Assembly (NCBI GenBank): GCA_947063855.1
Contig: CAMSTW010000009.1
Span: 1-64,000 of the forward strand
Length of the DNA stretch: 64,000 nucleotides
Source: an uncultured Dorea sp.
Lineage (GTDB): Bacteria; Bacillota; Clostridia; Lachnospirales; Lachnospiraceae
Direction of reading: 5' to 3'
Made by a program: the position numbers and the translations under genes. This document shows, piece after piece, positions 17,905 to 28,438 of the stretch. A model generated the notes under the pieces. That model ran no database searches and was not told where the DNA came from. It saw nothing but the letters and a program-made list of their open reading frames with translations. Each line of letters starts with the position of its first letter. Positions within the stretch are counted from its first letter, which is position 1.

Positions 17905-20839
17905 TTTATGGGAACGGATCAAATCCGGTATATCTTCAATCGCACAATCGAGAATATTTGTAATCATTGTCGTGTTCTGTATCCTATCTGCGATCCTTGT
18001 CCAGAGGGTGTTCCATCTTCAGATTGTGAAGGGACAGGAATATCTTGATGATTATAAGCTGCAGATCCAGAAGACGAAGGAGGTCCAGGGCACCCGCGGC
18101 CATATCTATGACCGTAACGGGTATCTTCTGGCCTATAATGAGCTGGCTTATGCGGTTACCATCGAGGATAACGGAGAGTACGATGACAGAGAACACAAGA
18201 ATAAGGAATTGAACAAGACCATCACCGATGTGATTCGGATGGTTGAATCCAACGGCGATACGGTGATCAATAATTTTGGTATCATTCTGGACAATAACGG
18301 CAATTATATGTTTATGCAGGAGAGCGAGACGCAGCGCCTGCGGTTCATAGCCGACGTATACGGTAAGAAGACGATTGACGATCTGTCAGAGAAGCAAAAG
18401 AGCATATCTGCGGAAGGTCTGATGGATTATCTCTGTACGGACGAGGTATATGGCTTTGGTATCAATCAGTCAAAGATGGAGAAGCCGGATATACTTAAGC
18501 TTGTCAACATCCGTTACGCCATCTCTCTGAACAGTTACCAGAAGTTTATCGCAACGACGATTGCGGAGGATGTCAGCGACGAGACGGTTGCCGTTATCAT
18601 GGAGCATCTGGATGATCTGCAGGGGATCAGCATAGCGGAAGAGTCTATGCGCAGATATGCCGACAGCTATTGCTTTGCCAATCTGATCGGTTATATCGGG
18701 CAGATTTCCCAGGAGGAGTACGACGCCCTTAGCAAGGAACAGCAGAAAGAATATTCCAAGACTGACACCGTGGGCAAGTCAGGCCTTGAACAGACTATGG
18801 ATACCCTTCTTCAGGGGAAGAAGGGAGAGATTAAGCTGTATGTGAACAGTGTCGGTAAGATTATAGAAACCGTCAACGAGAAGGAACCCAAGGCAGGCAA
18901 TGATGTATACCTGACCATTGACGCCAATCTGCAAAAGGTAGCATACCATGTGATTGAGCAGGAGCTTGCGGGTATCCTGCTTCTGAAGATTCAGAACGCC
19001 CTGGATTATGACCGTACCCAGGTGGAGGACGGCAACGATGTGATCATTCCCATCGGGGATGTGTATAATTCATTCATTAGTAACGACATTCTGAATCTGG
19101 GGCATTTTGAACAGCCGGACGCCGGAGCCACAGAGCAGGAGGTTCTGGCCGCATTCTCCGGCAGAAAGGCACAGGTGCTTGAAGAACTGACCGGGATCCT
19201 CAATGATCCAAACGCCGCGGCGTACAGAGACTGTCCAAAGGAGCGTCAGGCATACCTGACCTACATTGTCACGGATCTGCTTACGACGAATACCGGTATT
19301 CTCAAGTCAGATGCGATTGACCGGAACGATGAGACATATAAGGCGTGGAAGGATGATGAGAGTATCAATCTGTATACCTATCTGACCTACGCCATCTCAA
19401 AGAACTGGGTGGATACCTCTCTTCTAAAAGAATATGTATCGGCAGAGGGTGAATATTCCGATTCGGGCGAACTTTATCAGGGATTAACAGCCTATATCAT
19501 TGATTACCTGAACACCCACCGCAGTTTTGACAAGCTGATCTACCGCTATATGATCAAATCCGGTGCGGTCACAGGAAGGCAGATCTGCATGATGCTTTAT
19601 GAACAGGGGATTCTGCCTATGGACGAGGCACAATATAACGGCTTGAATTCCGGCGGCGTCACGGCCTATGATTTCATACGGGGGAAGATCGAGACCCTGG
19701 AGATTACCCCGGGACAGCTTGCCCTGGAGCCTTGTACGGGTTCGCTGGTCATGACGGATACCAGAACGGGAGAAGTGCTTGCCTGTGTATCCTATCCCGG
19801 ATATGACAATAACCGGCTTGCCAACGCCATGGATTCGAATTACTATAATAAGCTGGTGACAGACCAGGCAAGGCCCTTCTATAATAACGCCACGCAGGAG
19901 AAGACTGCCCCCGGGTCCACGTATAAGCCGCTGATGGCGGTCGCGGCGCTGACGGAGGGCGTGGTAGATGTGAATACGTATCTTCCCTGCAGCGGTACGT
20001 ATAAGAAGGTAGAACCCAATCCCAAATGCTGGATCTTTCCGGGCGCCCATGGAGGCCTGAATACATCCGGGGCGATCCAGAACTCCTGCAACTGCTATTT
20101 CTATGAGGTGGGATACCGTATGAGCCTTAAGGACGAGGGTATCACGCAGATTGGTTCTGATAATACGGAAGGGAAAGCGACAGAGAAGTACTATTCCAGC
20201 AATCTTGGCCTGGAGGTAATAAGAAAATACGCGGAGCAGTTCGGGCTTGGAGAGACGTCTGGGGTTGAGATCCCGGAATCCGAGCCGCAGATCTCGGATG
20301 ATTCTTCCGTTCCTTCTGCAATCGGGCAGGGAACGAACAACTATACGACCAGCCAGCTTGCCCGCTATATTACCGCCATCGCCAACAAGGGCACCGTGTT
20401 TAAGTTAAGTCTTCTTGATAAAGTAACCGACATGAACGGCGAGACGGTGAAGGAATATGAGCCGGAGATCCTAAATACAGTGACCGGCGTTTCGGATACT
20501 ACCTGGAATGCGGTTCATACAGGGATGCGTAATGTGATTACGGTCTCCCAGGGACATATATTTTCCAAACTGAATGCAAGCAATGTAAAACTGTCCGGCA
20601 AGACAGGTACGGCACAGCAGAGCAAGACGCATTCAGACCACGGAGTGTTCGTTGGATTTGCTCCAAGCGATAATCCGGAGATTGCATTTGCAACTCGTAT
20701 CGCCAATGGTTATGGTTCCACTTATCCTACGGAGGTCGCGAATGATGTACTGGAATACTATTATGAGATAACTCCGGAGGAAGAGATTGTGACCGGAAAA
20801 GCCAAACAGATTAAGAATATCAAGTCAGGAGGAGATTAA
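17885..20839 (+). CDS. Penicillin-binding protein 2-type transpeptidase with large internal insertion
   Basis: GSTYKPLMAVAAL (SxxK), SCNCYFYEVG (SxN), LSGKTGTAQ (KTG); 984 aa. Confidence 0.93.
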   Translation: MQANLYSLWERIKSGISSIAQSRIFVIIVVFCILSAILVQRVFHLQIVKGQEYLDDYKLQIQKTKEVQGTRGHIYDRNGYLLAYNELAYAVTIEDNGEYDDREHKNKELNKTITDVIRMVESNGDTVINNFGIILDNNGNYMFMQESETQRLRFIADVYGKKTIDDLSEKQKSISAEGLMDYLCTDEVYGFGINQSKMEKPDILKLVNIRYAISLNSYQKFIATTIAEDVSDETVAVIMEHLDDLQGISIAEESMRRYADSYCFANLIGYIGQISQEEYDALSKEQQKEYSKTDTVGKSGLEQTMDTLLQGKKGEIKLYVNSVGKIIETVNEKEPKAGNDVYLTIDANLQKVAYHVIEQELAGILLLKIQNALDYDRTQVEDGNDVIIPIGDVYNSFISNDILNLGHFEQPDAGATEQEVLAAFSGRKAQVLEELTGILNDPNAAAYRDCPKERQAYLTYIVTDLLTTNTGILKSDAIDRNDETYKAWKDDESINLYTYLTYAISKNWVDTSLLKEYVSAEGEYSDSGELYQGLTAYIIDYLNTHRSFDKLIYRYMIKSGAVTGRQICMMLYEQGILPMDEAQYNGLNSGGVTAYDFIRGKIETLEITPGQLALEPCTGSLVMTDTRTGEVLACVSYPGYDNNRLANAMDSNYYNKLVTDQARPFYNNATQEKTAPGSTYKPLMAVAALTEGVVDVNTYLPCSGTYKKVEPNPKCWIFPGAHGGLNTSGAIQNSCNCYFYEVGYRMSLKDEGITQIGSDNTEGKATEKYYSSNLGLEVIRKYAEQFGLGETSGVEIPESEPQISDDSSVPSAIGQGTNNYTTSQLARYITAIANKGTVFKLSLLDKVTDMNGETVKEYEPEILNTVTGVSDTTWNAVHTGMRNVITVSQGHIFSKLNASNVKLSGKTGTAQQSKTHSDHGVFVGFAPSDNPEIAFATRIANGYGSTYPTEVANDVLEYYYEITPEEEIVTGKAKQIKNIKSGGD

Positions 20840-20851
20840 GGGAAAGGATGA

Positions 20852-21448
20852 GTGTATGTGAAAGAACCGGTGCTTATTAAGAGTAACAGGTATGGGATTA
20901 CGATTTATTTTGACCCGGATATGCCCTACGAAGAATTACTGGAGGAAGTCAGGAGGAAGTTTCAGTCCTGTGCACACTTTTTTGACCATGCGGATATGGC
21001 GGTAGAATTCGAGGGACGTACTTTCACAAAGGAAGAAGAGCAGCGGATGGCCGGGACCATCCAGGACGCTGCCGGTATACAGATATTATGTATTGTAGAA
21101 CAGGATACGGATACAGAAGAGATCCACAAGAGAATGCTGGATGAAAGTCTGGAAACAATCCATGAAAGAGACGGCCGGTTCTATAGAGGTACACTGAGAG
21201 GAAGACAGATTCTGGAATCTGAGACAAGCATAGTGATTGTCGGCGACATAGAGGAGGGTGCGGTTGTGGCCTCCAAGCAGAATGTCGTGGTGACCGGCGC
21301 CATATACGGCACCGTGATCGCCGGGGCTGCCGGCAACTATGATGCGGTTATTGCAGCATCTGACATGGAGCCTGAGAGGCTCCGTATAGGAGATATCGAA
21401 GTGAAACCAGTTATAGGAGGGAGTTATTCATGGGCGAAGTTATTGTAA
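20852..21448 (+). CDS. minC: Septum site-determining protein MinC
   Basis: C-terminal VIVGDIEEGAVVASKQNVVVTGAIYGTVIAGA; adjacent to minD. Confidence 0.9.
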   Translation: MYVKEPVLIKSNRYGITIYFDPDMPYEELLEEVRRKFQSCAHFFDHADMAVEFEGRTFTKEEEQRMAGTIQDAAGIQILCIVEQDTDTEEIHKRMLDESLETIHERDGRFYRGTLRGRQILESETSIVIVGDIEEGAVVASKQNVVVTGAIYGTVIAGAAGNYDAVIAASDMEPERLRIGDIEVKPVIGGSYSWAKLL

Positions 21449-22221
21449 TTACATCGGGAAAAGGCGGTGTTGGCAAGACGACAACAACGGCAAATCTGGG
21501 CGCGGGATTATCGAAGCTTGATCAGAAGGTGGTTGTGATTGATACAGATCTGGGCCTTCGTAATCTTGACGTGGTTATGGGACTTGAGAATCTGATCGTC
21601 TACAATCTGGTGGACGTCATCGAAGGCACCTGCCGGCTTAAGCAGGCGCTGATACGGGACAAGCGCTATGAGAACCTGTATCTGCTTCCATCGGCCCAGA
21701 CCAAGGACAAGACGGCGATATCGCCGGGACAGATGAAGAAGCTCACATCAGAGTTAAGGGATGAATTCGATTACATACTTCTGGATTGTCCGGCCGGGAT
21801 TGAACAGGGGTTCATGAACGCTATCGCCGGCGCAGACCGCGCGATCATCGTGACGACGCCGGAGGTATCCGCAATCCGGGACGCAGACCGTATCATCGGT
21901 CTTTTGGAGAACAACAAACTAAAACAGATGGATCTGATCATCAACAGGATCCGTATAGATATGGTGAAGCGGGGGGATATGATGACCGTGGATGATGTGA
22001 CGGAGATACTGTCTGTCCCGCTGATCGGCGCGCTGCCTGACGACGAGCAGGTTGTGATCGGCACGAATCAGGGAGAGCCTGTGATCGGCCTGGATTCCAG
22101 GGCAGGTACAGCGTACATGAATATCTGTAAGCGTATTATGGGGAATGAGGTTCCCTTCATGGAGCTTACGAATAACACAGGATTCTTATCCAGGATCACC
22201 GGTCTTTTCAAGAAGGATTAG
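21430..22221 (+). CDS. minD: Septum site-determining protein MinD
   Basis: GEVIVITSGKGGVGKTTTTANLGAGL deviant Walker A. Confidence 0.96.
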   Translation: MGEVIVITSGKGGVGKTTTTANLGAGLSKLDQKVVVIDTDLGLRNLDVVMGLENLIVYNLVDVIEGTCRLKQALIRDKRYENLYLLPSAQTKDKTAISPGQMKKLTSELRDEFDYILLDCPAGIEQGFMNAIAGADRAIIVTTPEVSAIRDADRIIGLLENNKLKQMDLIINRIRIDMVKRGDMMTVDDVTEILSVPLIGALPDDEQVVIGTNQGEPVIGLDSRAGTAYMNICKRIMGNEVPFMELTNNTGFLSRITGLFKKD

Positions 22222-22232
22222 GAGGAGTAGGC

Positions 22233-22445
22233 ATGCTGAGAAAATCGTCTGTTTCTATTGCGAAGGACCGTGTGAAAGCGCTCGTTGTATCGGACAGGGT
22301 CCATTGTACGCCGGATGTCTATGACAATATATGCAGGGAACTCTATAGTTCTCTCTCCAAATATATAGAACTTACAGAAGATGATTTTCAGGTTAATATT
22401 AAAAGGACGCAGGTCGTCATTACATTTGCAGGAGAAGAAGTGTGA
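22233..22445 (+). CDS. minE: MinE-like topological specificity factor (short, 70 aa)
   Basis: SIAKDRVKALVVSDRVHCTPDVYDNICRELYSSLSKYIELTEDDFQVNIKR; follows minD. Confidence 0.85.
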   Translation: MLRKSSVSIAKDRVKALVVSDRVHCTPDVYDNICRELYSSLSKYIELTEDDFQVNIKRTQVVITFAGEEV

Positions 22446-23575
22446 GATTACCAAGATTACCAAGATTTATAAAGACTTACCATATAAAAGATTATAAATT
22501 CAGCCTCGTGTTTCTGGTGCTGGTGCTGTCTGTCATAGGCGTACTTGCAGTCGGGAGCGCCAAGGCAATCTACCAGCCAAGACAGGTGTTCGGCGTCGCC
22601 GTAGGCATCGTGGTCATGGTGGTCATATCTTTGATTGACTATGTGTGGATTGCGGATTTTTACTGGCTGATCTATATCTTTTCCGTTGTTATCCTTGGGG
22701 CCGTACTGGTGTTTGGAACCAAGGTAAACGGGGCAAGGCGCTGGATCGATCTGGGAATTACGACCTTTCAGCCCTCCGAGCTTGCCAAGATTCTGCTGAT
22801 TCTTTTCTTCGCCAAGTTCATCGTAGAGCATGCGGAGGAGATCAGCGATAAGCTGACGCTGGTGAAGTTTGCCGCGTTATGCGCAGTCCCGCTGGCGTTG
22901 ATTCTTATGGAGCCCAATCTTTCGACCACGATCTGTACGGCTTCCGTGTTCTGCCTTCTGATCTTCGTGGGAGGTCTCAGTTACCGTGTGATCGGCGCGA
23001 TCCTGGTGATACTGATTCCAACGACCGCGATCTTCTTAAGTCTCGTGGTACAGCCGGACCAGAAGATTCTGAAGGATTACCAGCAGGAGCGTATCCTCGC
23101 TTTTATTGAGCCGGAGAAGTATGCGGACGACGGCGCATACCAGCAGAAGAACGCCGTCATGGCCATCGGCTCAGGGCAGCTTACGGGGAAGGGGCTGAAT
23201 AATAATACGACCACATCTGTCAAAAACGGTAATTTTATCGCGGAACCACAGACGGATTTCATCTTTGCCATCATAGGTGAGGAACTTGGTTTCACAGGAA
23301 GTTGTATAGTTATTGCTTTATTGTTGTTAATTGTGATACAATGTATTTTAACAGGAATGCGATCGCAGAATCTGACGGGAAGACTTATCTGCTGTGGTGT
23401 AGGAGGATTGATTGGCATACAAAGCTTTATTAATATCGGTGTTGCCACTCAGATATTGCCGAATACAGGAGTTCCGCTGCCATTTGTAAGCTATGGACTG
23501 ACTTCGCTTGTGAGCCTGTACCTGGGGATCGGAATTGTTCTGAACGTTGGATTACAGCCGAAAAAATACCAATAA
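22442..23575 (+). CDS. rodA: RodA/FtsW/SpoVE family protein
   Basis: Multi-TM; GARRWIDLGITTFQPSELAKI; LPFVSYGLTSLVSLYLGIGIVLNV. Confidence 0.93.
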   Translation: MRLPRLPRFIKTYHIKDYKFSLVFLVLVLSVIGVLAVGSAKAIYQPRQVFGVAVGIVVMVVISLIDYVWIADFYWLIYIFSVVILGAVLVFGTKVNGARRWIDLGITTFQPSELAKILLILFFAKFIVEHAEEISDKLTLVKFAALCAVPLALILMEPNLSTTICTASVFCLLIFVGGLSYRVIGAILVILIPTTAIFLSLVVQPDQKILKDYQQERILAFIEPEKYADDGAYQQKNAVMAIGSGQLTGKGLNNNTTTSVKNGNFIAEPQTDFIFAIIGEELGFTGSCIVIALLLLIVIQCILTGMRSQNLTGRLICCGVGGLIGIQSFINIGVATQILPNTGVPLPFVSYGLTSLVSLYLGIGIVLNVGLQPKKYQ

Positions 23576-23578
23576 GGA

Positions 23579-23983
23579 GTGAATAAGATGAATATAGGAC
23601 TGATCGCCCATGATTCGAAGAAGACTTTGATGCAGAATTTCTGTATTGCGTATAGGGGGATCTTAAGTAAGCATAATCTATATGCAACCGGGACGACAGG
23701 ACGTCTGATCGAGGAAGTCACGAATCTGAACGTGCACAAGTATCTGGCTGGTCCGCTTGGGGGGAAGCAGCAGCTTGGCGCACAGATTGCGCAGAATGAT
23801 ATAGACGCGCTGATCTTTTTAAGGGAACCAACGAATCCCAAACCCCATGAACCGGATGTCAACGATGTCATCCAGCTTTGTGATATGTATAATATTCCGA
23901 TGGCTACGAATCTGGCTACTGCGGAATTGATTGTATTAGCATTAGACAGAGGAGATTTGGACTGGCGTGAGATGTACAGGTAG
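23579..23983 (+). CDS. mgsA: Methylglyoxal synthase
   Basis: IGLIAHDSKK...LYATGTTGRLIEE...GPLGGKQQLGAQI. Confidence 0.95.
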   Translation: MNKMNIGLIAHDSKKTLMQNFCIAYRGILSKHNLYATGTTGRLIEEVTNLNVHKYLAGPLGGKQQLGAQIAQNDIDALIFLREPTNPKPHEPDVNDVIQLCDMYNIPMATNLATAELIVLALDRGDLDWREMYR

Positions 23984-24941
23984 AATTTTTCGATTGATGG
24001 CAGTGATTTTTCTTTCTGTCATCCTTGCATCCGGATGCAGGGAAGCGGAAGAAGTAACCGTTGTATATGAAACAGAGAATTATAACAGAGATATTTACAG
24101 AGGAGAGCTGTGGGCGCAGAACCTGTGTGTGGCTTCGCAGAACATTGTGCCCGAGGGTATTCTGGATCCGTCGACCCTGCATGCGTCAGGGCTCTTTGAT
24201 GTGAATAACAGTAAGGTGGATTTTGCCTGCAATATCCACGAGCGTCTGTACCCTGCAAGCACTACGAAGATCATGACGGCGCTGCTTGCAATCAAGCATA
24301 CGGATCTGGATGCAGTGACGACCGTATCCGTGAATGCAAGTTCAACCAGCTTTGCTCCCGACGAATCCAAATGTGGAATCGTGACGGGAGACCAGCTGAC
24401 GGTCAGGGATCTTCTTCACGGGCTTATGTTACGATCAGGGAACGACGCGGCGGTGGCTATCGCCGAGCATGTAGCCGGAAGCGTGGAAGCCTTTGCCCAG
24501 ATGATGAATGAGGAAGCCAGGAGCCTGATGGCGACGAATACGCATTTTGTGAATCCCCACGGGCTTCATGATACAGATCATTATACCACAGCATATGATC
24601 TGTATCTGATTTTTAACGAATGTATCCGCCACCAGGAATTTATAGATATAATAGGAACGCCGCAGTATACGGTTCAAATAACAGGTGCGGACGGAAGCGT
24701 CCGTCAGATGAGCTGGGCTCAGACCAATTATTATGCATCCGGAAAGGCAGAATTGCCGGTTGGTGCAGCCGTTGTCGGCGGAAAGACAGGTACGACAAAT
24801 GAAGCGGGGAACTGTCTGATTTTATTGAATAAGGGAGCCGGAGATGAGAATTATATCTCAATCGTTATGGGCGCAGTCAGTAAGGAACTGCTGTATCAGG
24901 ATATGACTGCCATGATCAATAACATCCCGGCGTACCAATAG
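23967..24941 (+). CDS. D-alanyl-D-alanine carboxypeptidase (S11 family)
   Basis: PASTTKIMTALLA (SxxK), SGNDAAVAIAEHVAGS (SxN), VGGKTGTTNEAG (KTG). Confidence 0.93.
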   Translation: MRCTGRIFRLMAVIFLSVILASGCREAEEVTVVYETENYNRDIYRGELWAQNLCVASQNIVPEGILDPSTLHASGLFDVNNSKVDFACNIHERLYPASTTKIMTALLAIKHTDLDAVTTVSVNASSTSFAPDESKCGIVTGDQLTVRDLLHGLMLRSGNDAAVAIAEHVAGSVEAFAQMMNEEARSLMATNTHFVNPHGLHDTDHYTTAYDLYLIFNECIRHQEFIDIIGTPQYTVQITGADGSVRQMSWAQTNYYASGKAELPVGAAVVGGKTGTTNEAGNCLILLNKGAGDENYISIVMGAVSKELLYQDMTAMINNIPAYQ

Positions 24942-24946
24942 CGATC

Positions 24947-24987
24947 AGAGGGGTATCCCGCCGACATGCTGCCGGGGATACCCCTCT
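24947..24987. terminator. Strong hairpin between convergent genes; likely terminator
   Basis: AGAGGGGTATCCC...GGGATACCCCTCT, 13-bp perfect stem. Confidence 0.7.
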
Positions 24988-25051
24988 CTTATCATACGGC
25001 CCAAATGCGTTAAAAAAGCATCTGGCACGTGAATAGGTCATGTGACATCTT

Positions 25052-25276
25052 TCATTTTTCGTGAGAGACCCGTCCATACAGACTGATAAGGTAGAGTCCG
25101 CACAAGCCTACAATTGTATAGATAATCCGAGAGAGCCATGAAAGATTGCCGAAAAGAAAGGCAACCAGGTCGAATCGGAATATTCCGACCAGAAGCCAGT
25201 TGATGGCGCCTATGATTACGATTGTTAAAGTAGTATTGTCAGACCATTTCATAAGATATTCCTCCTTCTTTCTCAT
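25052..25276 (-). CDS. DUF378-type two-TM protein
   Basis: TLTIVIIGAINWLLVGIFRFDLVAFLFGNLSWLSRIIYTIVGLCGLYLI. Confidence 0.85.
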   Translation of the reverse strand: MRKKEEYLMKWSDNTTLTIVIIGAINWLLVGIFRFDLVAFLFGNLSWLSRIIYTIVGLCGLYLISLYGRVSHEK

Positions 25277-25331
25277 GCTGATTCTGCTACATCATGATGT
25301 ACTAGTATGCCTTGTTGAAAGGATTTTATTC

Positions 25332-26291
25332 ATGGACAGAGAATTACCTTATTATTCTTATTCGGATTATCTGAAAAGCAAATACGGTGAGAAGGTGTAC
25401 AAGCTTCCGGTCAATCTGCCGGTTGGATGTCCCAACCGGATAACCGGAAGGGGCTGCGTGTTCTGTTCGGAGGCAGGGACCGGATTCGAAGCATTAAGCG
25501 CCCGTGTTCCTGTTTGGGAACAGCTTGCGCGGACCAGGGAGCATATTGAAAAAAGATACCATGCCCATAAGTTTATTGCTTATTTTCAGAATTATACGAA
25601 TACCTTTCTGCCGCCTGACAAGTTCAGGTCTTATATAGATGAAGCGGCAGAGTTTCCGGATCTTGTGGAGATCGCAGTATCGACGCGTCCGGACTGTATT
25701 TCCAGAGAATATCTTGACATACTGAAGGAGGTCCGGGAGAAGAGAGGGCTTCAGATGACGATAGAGCTTGGACTTCAGACCTGCAATTACCGCACGCTTG
25801 AGAGGATGAACCGGGGGCATACGCTGGCGGAATTCATCGACGCGGTTCTTGCGGTACGGGATTACGGGTTCGAGGTGTGTTCCCATGTGATACTGAACCT
25901 CCCGGGAGATGAGCTGTCTGATGTGGTTGAGACGGCGAAGATTCTTTCTTCTCTTAGAGTTCACACGGTAAAGGTACACTCTCTGTATCTTGCGAAGAAC
26001 ACGCCGCTGTGTGAGGACTATGAAGCCGGGAAGCTGTCTCTTTGCTCTAAGGAAGCGTATTTTCAGAGAGCGGCGGTATTTCTGGATTATCTGTACCCCG
26101 GGATTGCCGTTGAGCGGCTTTTCTCCCGTATTCCCAAAGAAGCTTCCGTCTTCTGCAACTGGGGGTGCAGCTGGTGGAAGCTTCTGGACGAACTGGTGGA
26201 TTATATGAAAAAGAACGGAGATTATCAGGGCAAAAAAGCCGGTTATCTGAATGGCGCAGCTCTTAGGAACAGCGGATTTACGGGACGCTGA
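25332..26291 (+). CDS. TIGR01212-like radical SAM protein
   Basis: YGEKVYKLPVNLPVGCPNRITGRGCVFCSEAG Cys motif; start refined from 25146. Confidence 0.88.
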   Translation: MDRELPYYSYSDYLKSKYGEKVYKLPVNLPVGCPNRITGRGCVFCSEAGTGFEALSARVPVWEQLARTREHIEKRYHAHKFIAYFQNYTNTFLPPDKFRSYIDEAAEFPDLVEIAVSTRPDCISREYLDILKEVREKRGLQMTIELGLQTCNYRTLERMNRGHTLAEFIDAVLAVRDYGFEVCSHVILNLPGDELSDVVETAKILSSLRVHTVKVHSLYLAKNTPLCEDYEAGKLSLCSKEAYFQRAAVFLDYLYPGIAVERLFSRIPKEASVFCNWGCSWWKLLDELVDYMKKNGDYQGKKAGYLNGAALRNSGFTGR

Positions 26292-26320
26292 GTCCGTTTC
26301 CGGATTACAGGAGGCTTTAT

Positions 26321-27694
26321 TTGGCTGGGAATAATTTGATGACCATACAGGTTTATCGTAAGAAATGGCATATGAATATCGGAGTCGTGATCTTTGGGAT
26401 TATATTTCTCTATCTGGTGGTTACGGTCCTGCTCTATCTGACTGAGAACCGCGTATCGGCTTATGAAGTGCGGGAAGGCTCTATTCTAAGGGATAATGCA
26501 TATACGGGCCTGATTCTGAGGAATGAAGTCGTGGTACAGGCAGATGCGGACGGATATGTGAATTATTTCGTGCCGGAGAGCAGTAAGGTTGGCGTAAAGT
26601 CAAAGGTCTATACGCTGTCAGACCAGGAACTGGATCTTTCAGATACAGGGGATGAGGAGCGCAGACTGTCATCTGAAGAGCAGAGCGCCGTGTTGATGCG
26701 GATACAGTCCTTTAGCGAAAGCTTTTGCAAGGAGCAGTTTGGCGATGTCTATGATCTGAAGGATAATGTATCGGCGGTGCTTGAAAGCCAGTCAAGCCAG
26801 AACCGGCAGGCCAGGCTTGAGGCCATGACAGGGCAGGAGGGCGGCGGGGTCCGGGTGTTTCCGGCTGTCTCGGACGGAATCATCATCTATTCTACCGACG
26901 GATATGAAGCTGTCACGGCTGACCAGGTCACAGAGGATATGCTGGCAAAGAATGGTTACGAGCAGAAGAGTATTAAGAATAATACGAAGATCAAAGCCGG
27001 CAGTCCGGTATATAAGCTGATCAGAGATGATAACTGGTCTGTTGTGATTGCCCTTAAGAAGGAGACGGCCGATGAACTGCGGGAGATGGACCGGATCCGG
27101 GTGCGTCTCACCAAGAACCAGGAGATCGTTACCGCAGGTTTCTCCATACGTGATACGAATGACGCCTGTCTGGGGATTCTCACATTTGGCGGTTCCATGA
27201 TCCATTACGCGAAAGACCGTTTTCTGGAGCTTGAACTGATCCTTGAGGATGAATCGGGACTTAAGATTCCCAAGTCCGCCGTTGTGGACAAGAAGTTCTA
27301 TATGATATCAGAGAATTATATCACGCAGGGGGGCAACAGTAAGGAAGACGGCGTGCTGGTTCAGAAGGAGAGCGGCAAGCCTGAGTTTCAGAGTGTGGAT
27401 ATCTATGACCGGGATGAGGATTCCGGCATGGTCTATCTGAATACGGACGCCTTCGATGAGGATACCGTCCTCATCCGGCCGGATTCATCCGACACCTGTA
27501 TTCTGAACAAGACCAGCAGCAGGAAGGGCGTATACAATATCAACAAAGGCTACGCCGTATTCAAGCAGGTGAACATCCTGTGTGAGAGTGACGAGTATTA
27601 TATTGTTGAATCGGGAAGCGTATATGGCCTGTCCACTTACGACCATATTGCTCTGGACGGCAGTGTGATCAAAGAAAATGATGTGGTATTCTAG
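26321..27694 (+). CDS. HlyD-like / membrane-fusion-type protein upstream of yggS-sepF
   Basis: Single N-terminal TM, biotinyl-lipoyl-like DADGYVNYFVPESSKV segment. Confidence 0.65.
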   Translation: MAGNNLMTIQVYRKKWHMNIGVVIFGIIFLYLVVTVLLYLTENRVSAYEVREGSILRDNAYTGLILRNEVVVQADADGYVNYFVPESSKVGVKSKVYTLSDQELDLSDTGDEERRLSSEEQSAVLMRIQSFSESFCKEQFGDVYDLKDNVSAVLESQSSQNRQARLEAMTGQEGGGVRVFPAVSDGIIIYSTDGYEAVTADQVTEDMLAKNGYEQKSIKNNTKIKAGSPVYKLIRDDNWSVVIALKKETADELREMDRIRVRLTKNQEIVTAGFSIRDTNDACLGILTFGGSMIHYAKDRFLELELILEDESGLKIPKSAVVDKKFYMISENYITQGGNSKEDGVLVQKESGKPEFQSVDIYDRDEDSGMVYLNTDAFDEDTVLIRPDSSDTCILNKTSSRKGVYNINKGYAVFKQVNILCESDEYYIVESGSVYGLSTYDHIALDGSVIKENDVVF

Positions 27695-27705
27695 GAGTGA
27701 GGAAG

Positions 27706-28413
27706 ATGATTAAGGAAAATCTTGCATATGTAGAAAATGAGATTCAGGAAGCCTGCAGACGTGCGGGACGTGCCAGGGAAGAGGTGACGCTGATCGCAGT
27801 CAGTAAGACGAAACCGGTCAGTGATCTGAAAGAGGCCTATGATCTTGGTATCCGTGTATTTGGAGAGAACAAGGTGCAGGAGCTGGTGGACAAGTACGAG
27901 GTTCTGCCTAAGGATATCCGGTGGCATATGATTGGCCACCTGCAGAGGAACAAGGTGAAATATATCATTGATAAGGTCGATCTGATCCATTCTGTCGATT
28001 CTGTCAGACTTGCCGAAACGATCGAGAAAGAGGCTGCCAAGCATGAGATTGTTGTAAATATCCTGATTGAAGTGAACGTGGCGAGAGAAGAGAGTAAGTT
28101 TGGATTGATGCCGGAGGATCTGGATGACTTTATCCGTCAGACGGCCGGATTTACCCATATCCGGATAAAGGGCCTTATGACAATTGCTCCTTTTGTTGAA
28201 AATGCTGAAGAAAACCGCCCAATTTTTGAACGCTTGCGCAAATTATCTGTTGACATGAGAGGGGAAAACGTTGATAATAATACTGTATGTATTTTATCTA
28301 TGGGTATGACAAATGACTACTGCGTTGCGATAGAAGAGGGTGCGACGATGATACGGGTCGGGACAGGAATATTTGGTGCACGAGACTATAGCCTGCCGGG
28401 CGAAGTACGTTAG
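27706..28413 (+). CDS. yggS: YggS-family PLP homeostasis protein
   Basis: LIAVSKTKPVSDLKEAYDLGIRVFGENKVQEL; SMGMTNDYCVAIEEGATMIRVGTGIFG. Confidence 0.95.
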   Translation: MIKENLAYVENEIQEACRRAGRAREEVTLIAVSKTKPVSDLKEAYDLGIRVFGENKVQELVDKYEVLPKDIRWHMIGHLQRNKVKYIIDKVDLIHSVDSVRLAETIEKEAAKHEIVVNILIEVNVAREESKFGLMPEDLDDFIRQTAGFTHIRIKGLMTIAPFVENAEENRPIFERLRKLSVDMRGENVDNNTVCILSMGMTNDYCVAIEEGATMIRVGTGIFGARDYSLPGEVR

Positions 28414-28438
28414 GACGTAAGATAGGAGTATTATTAAT

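Noticed and set aside
25290-25310. GTACTAG near the radical SAM gene as a third palindromic-element copy
   Set aside because: Only 7 bp of match, no paired terminus.
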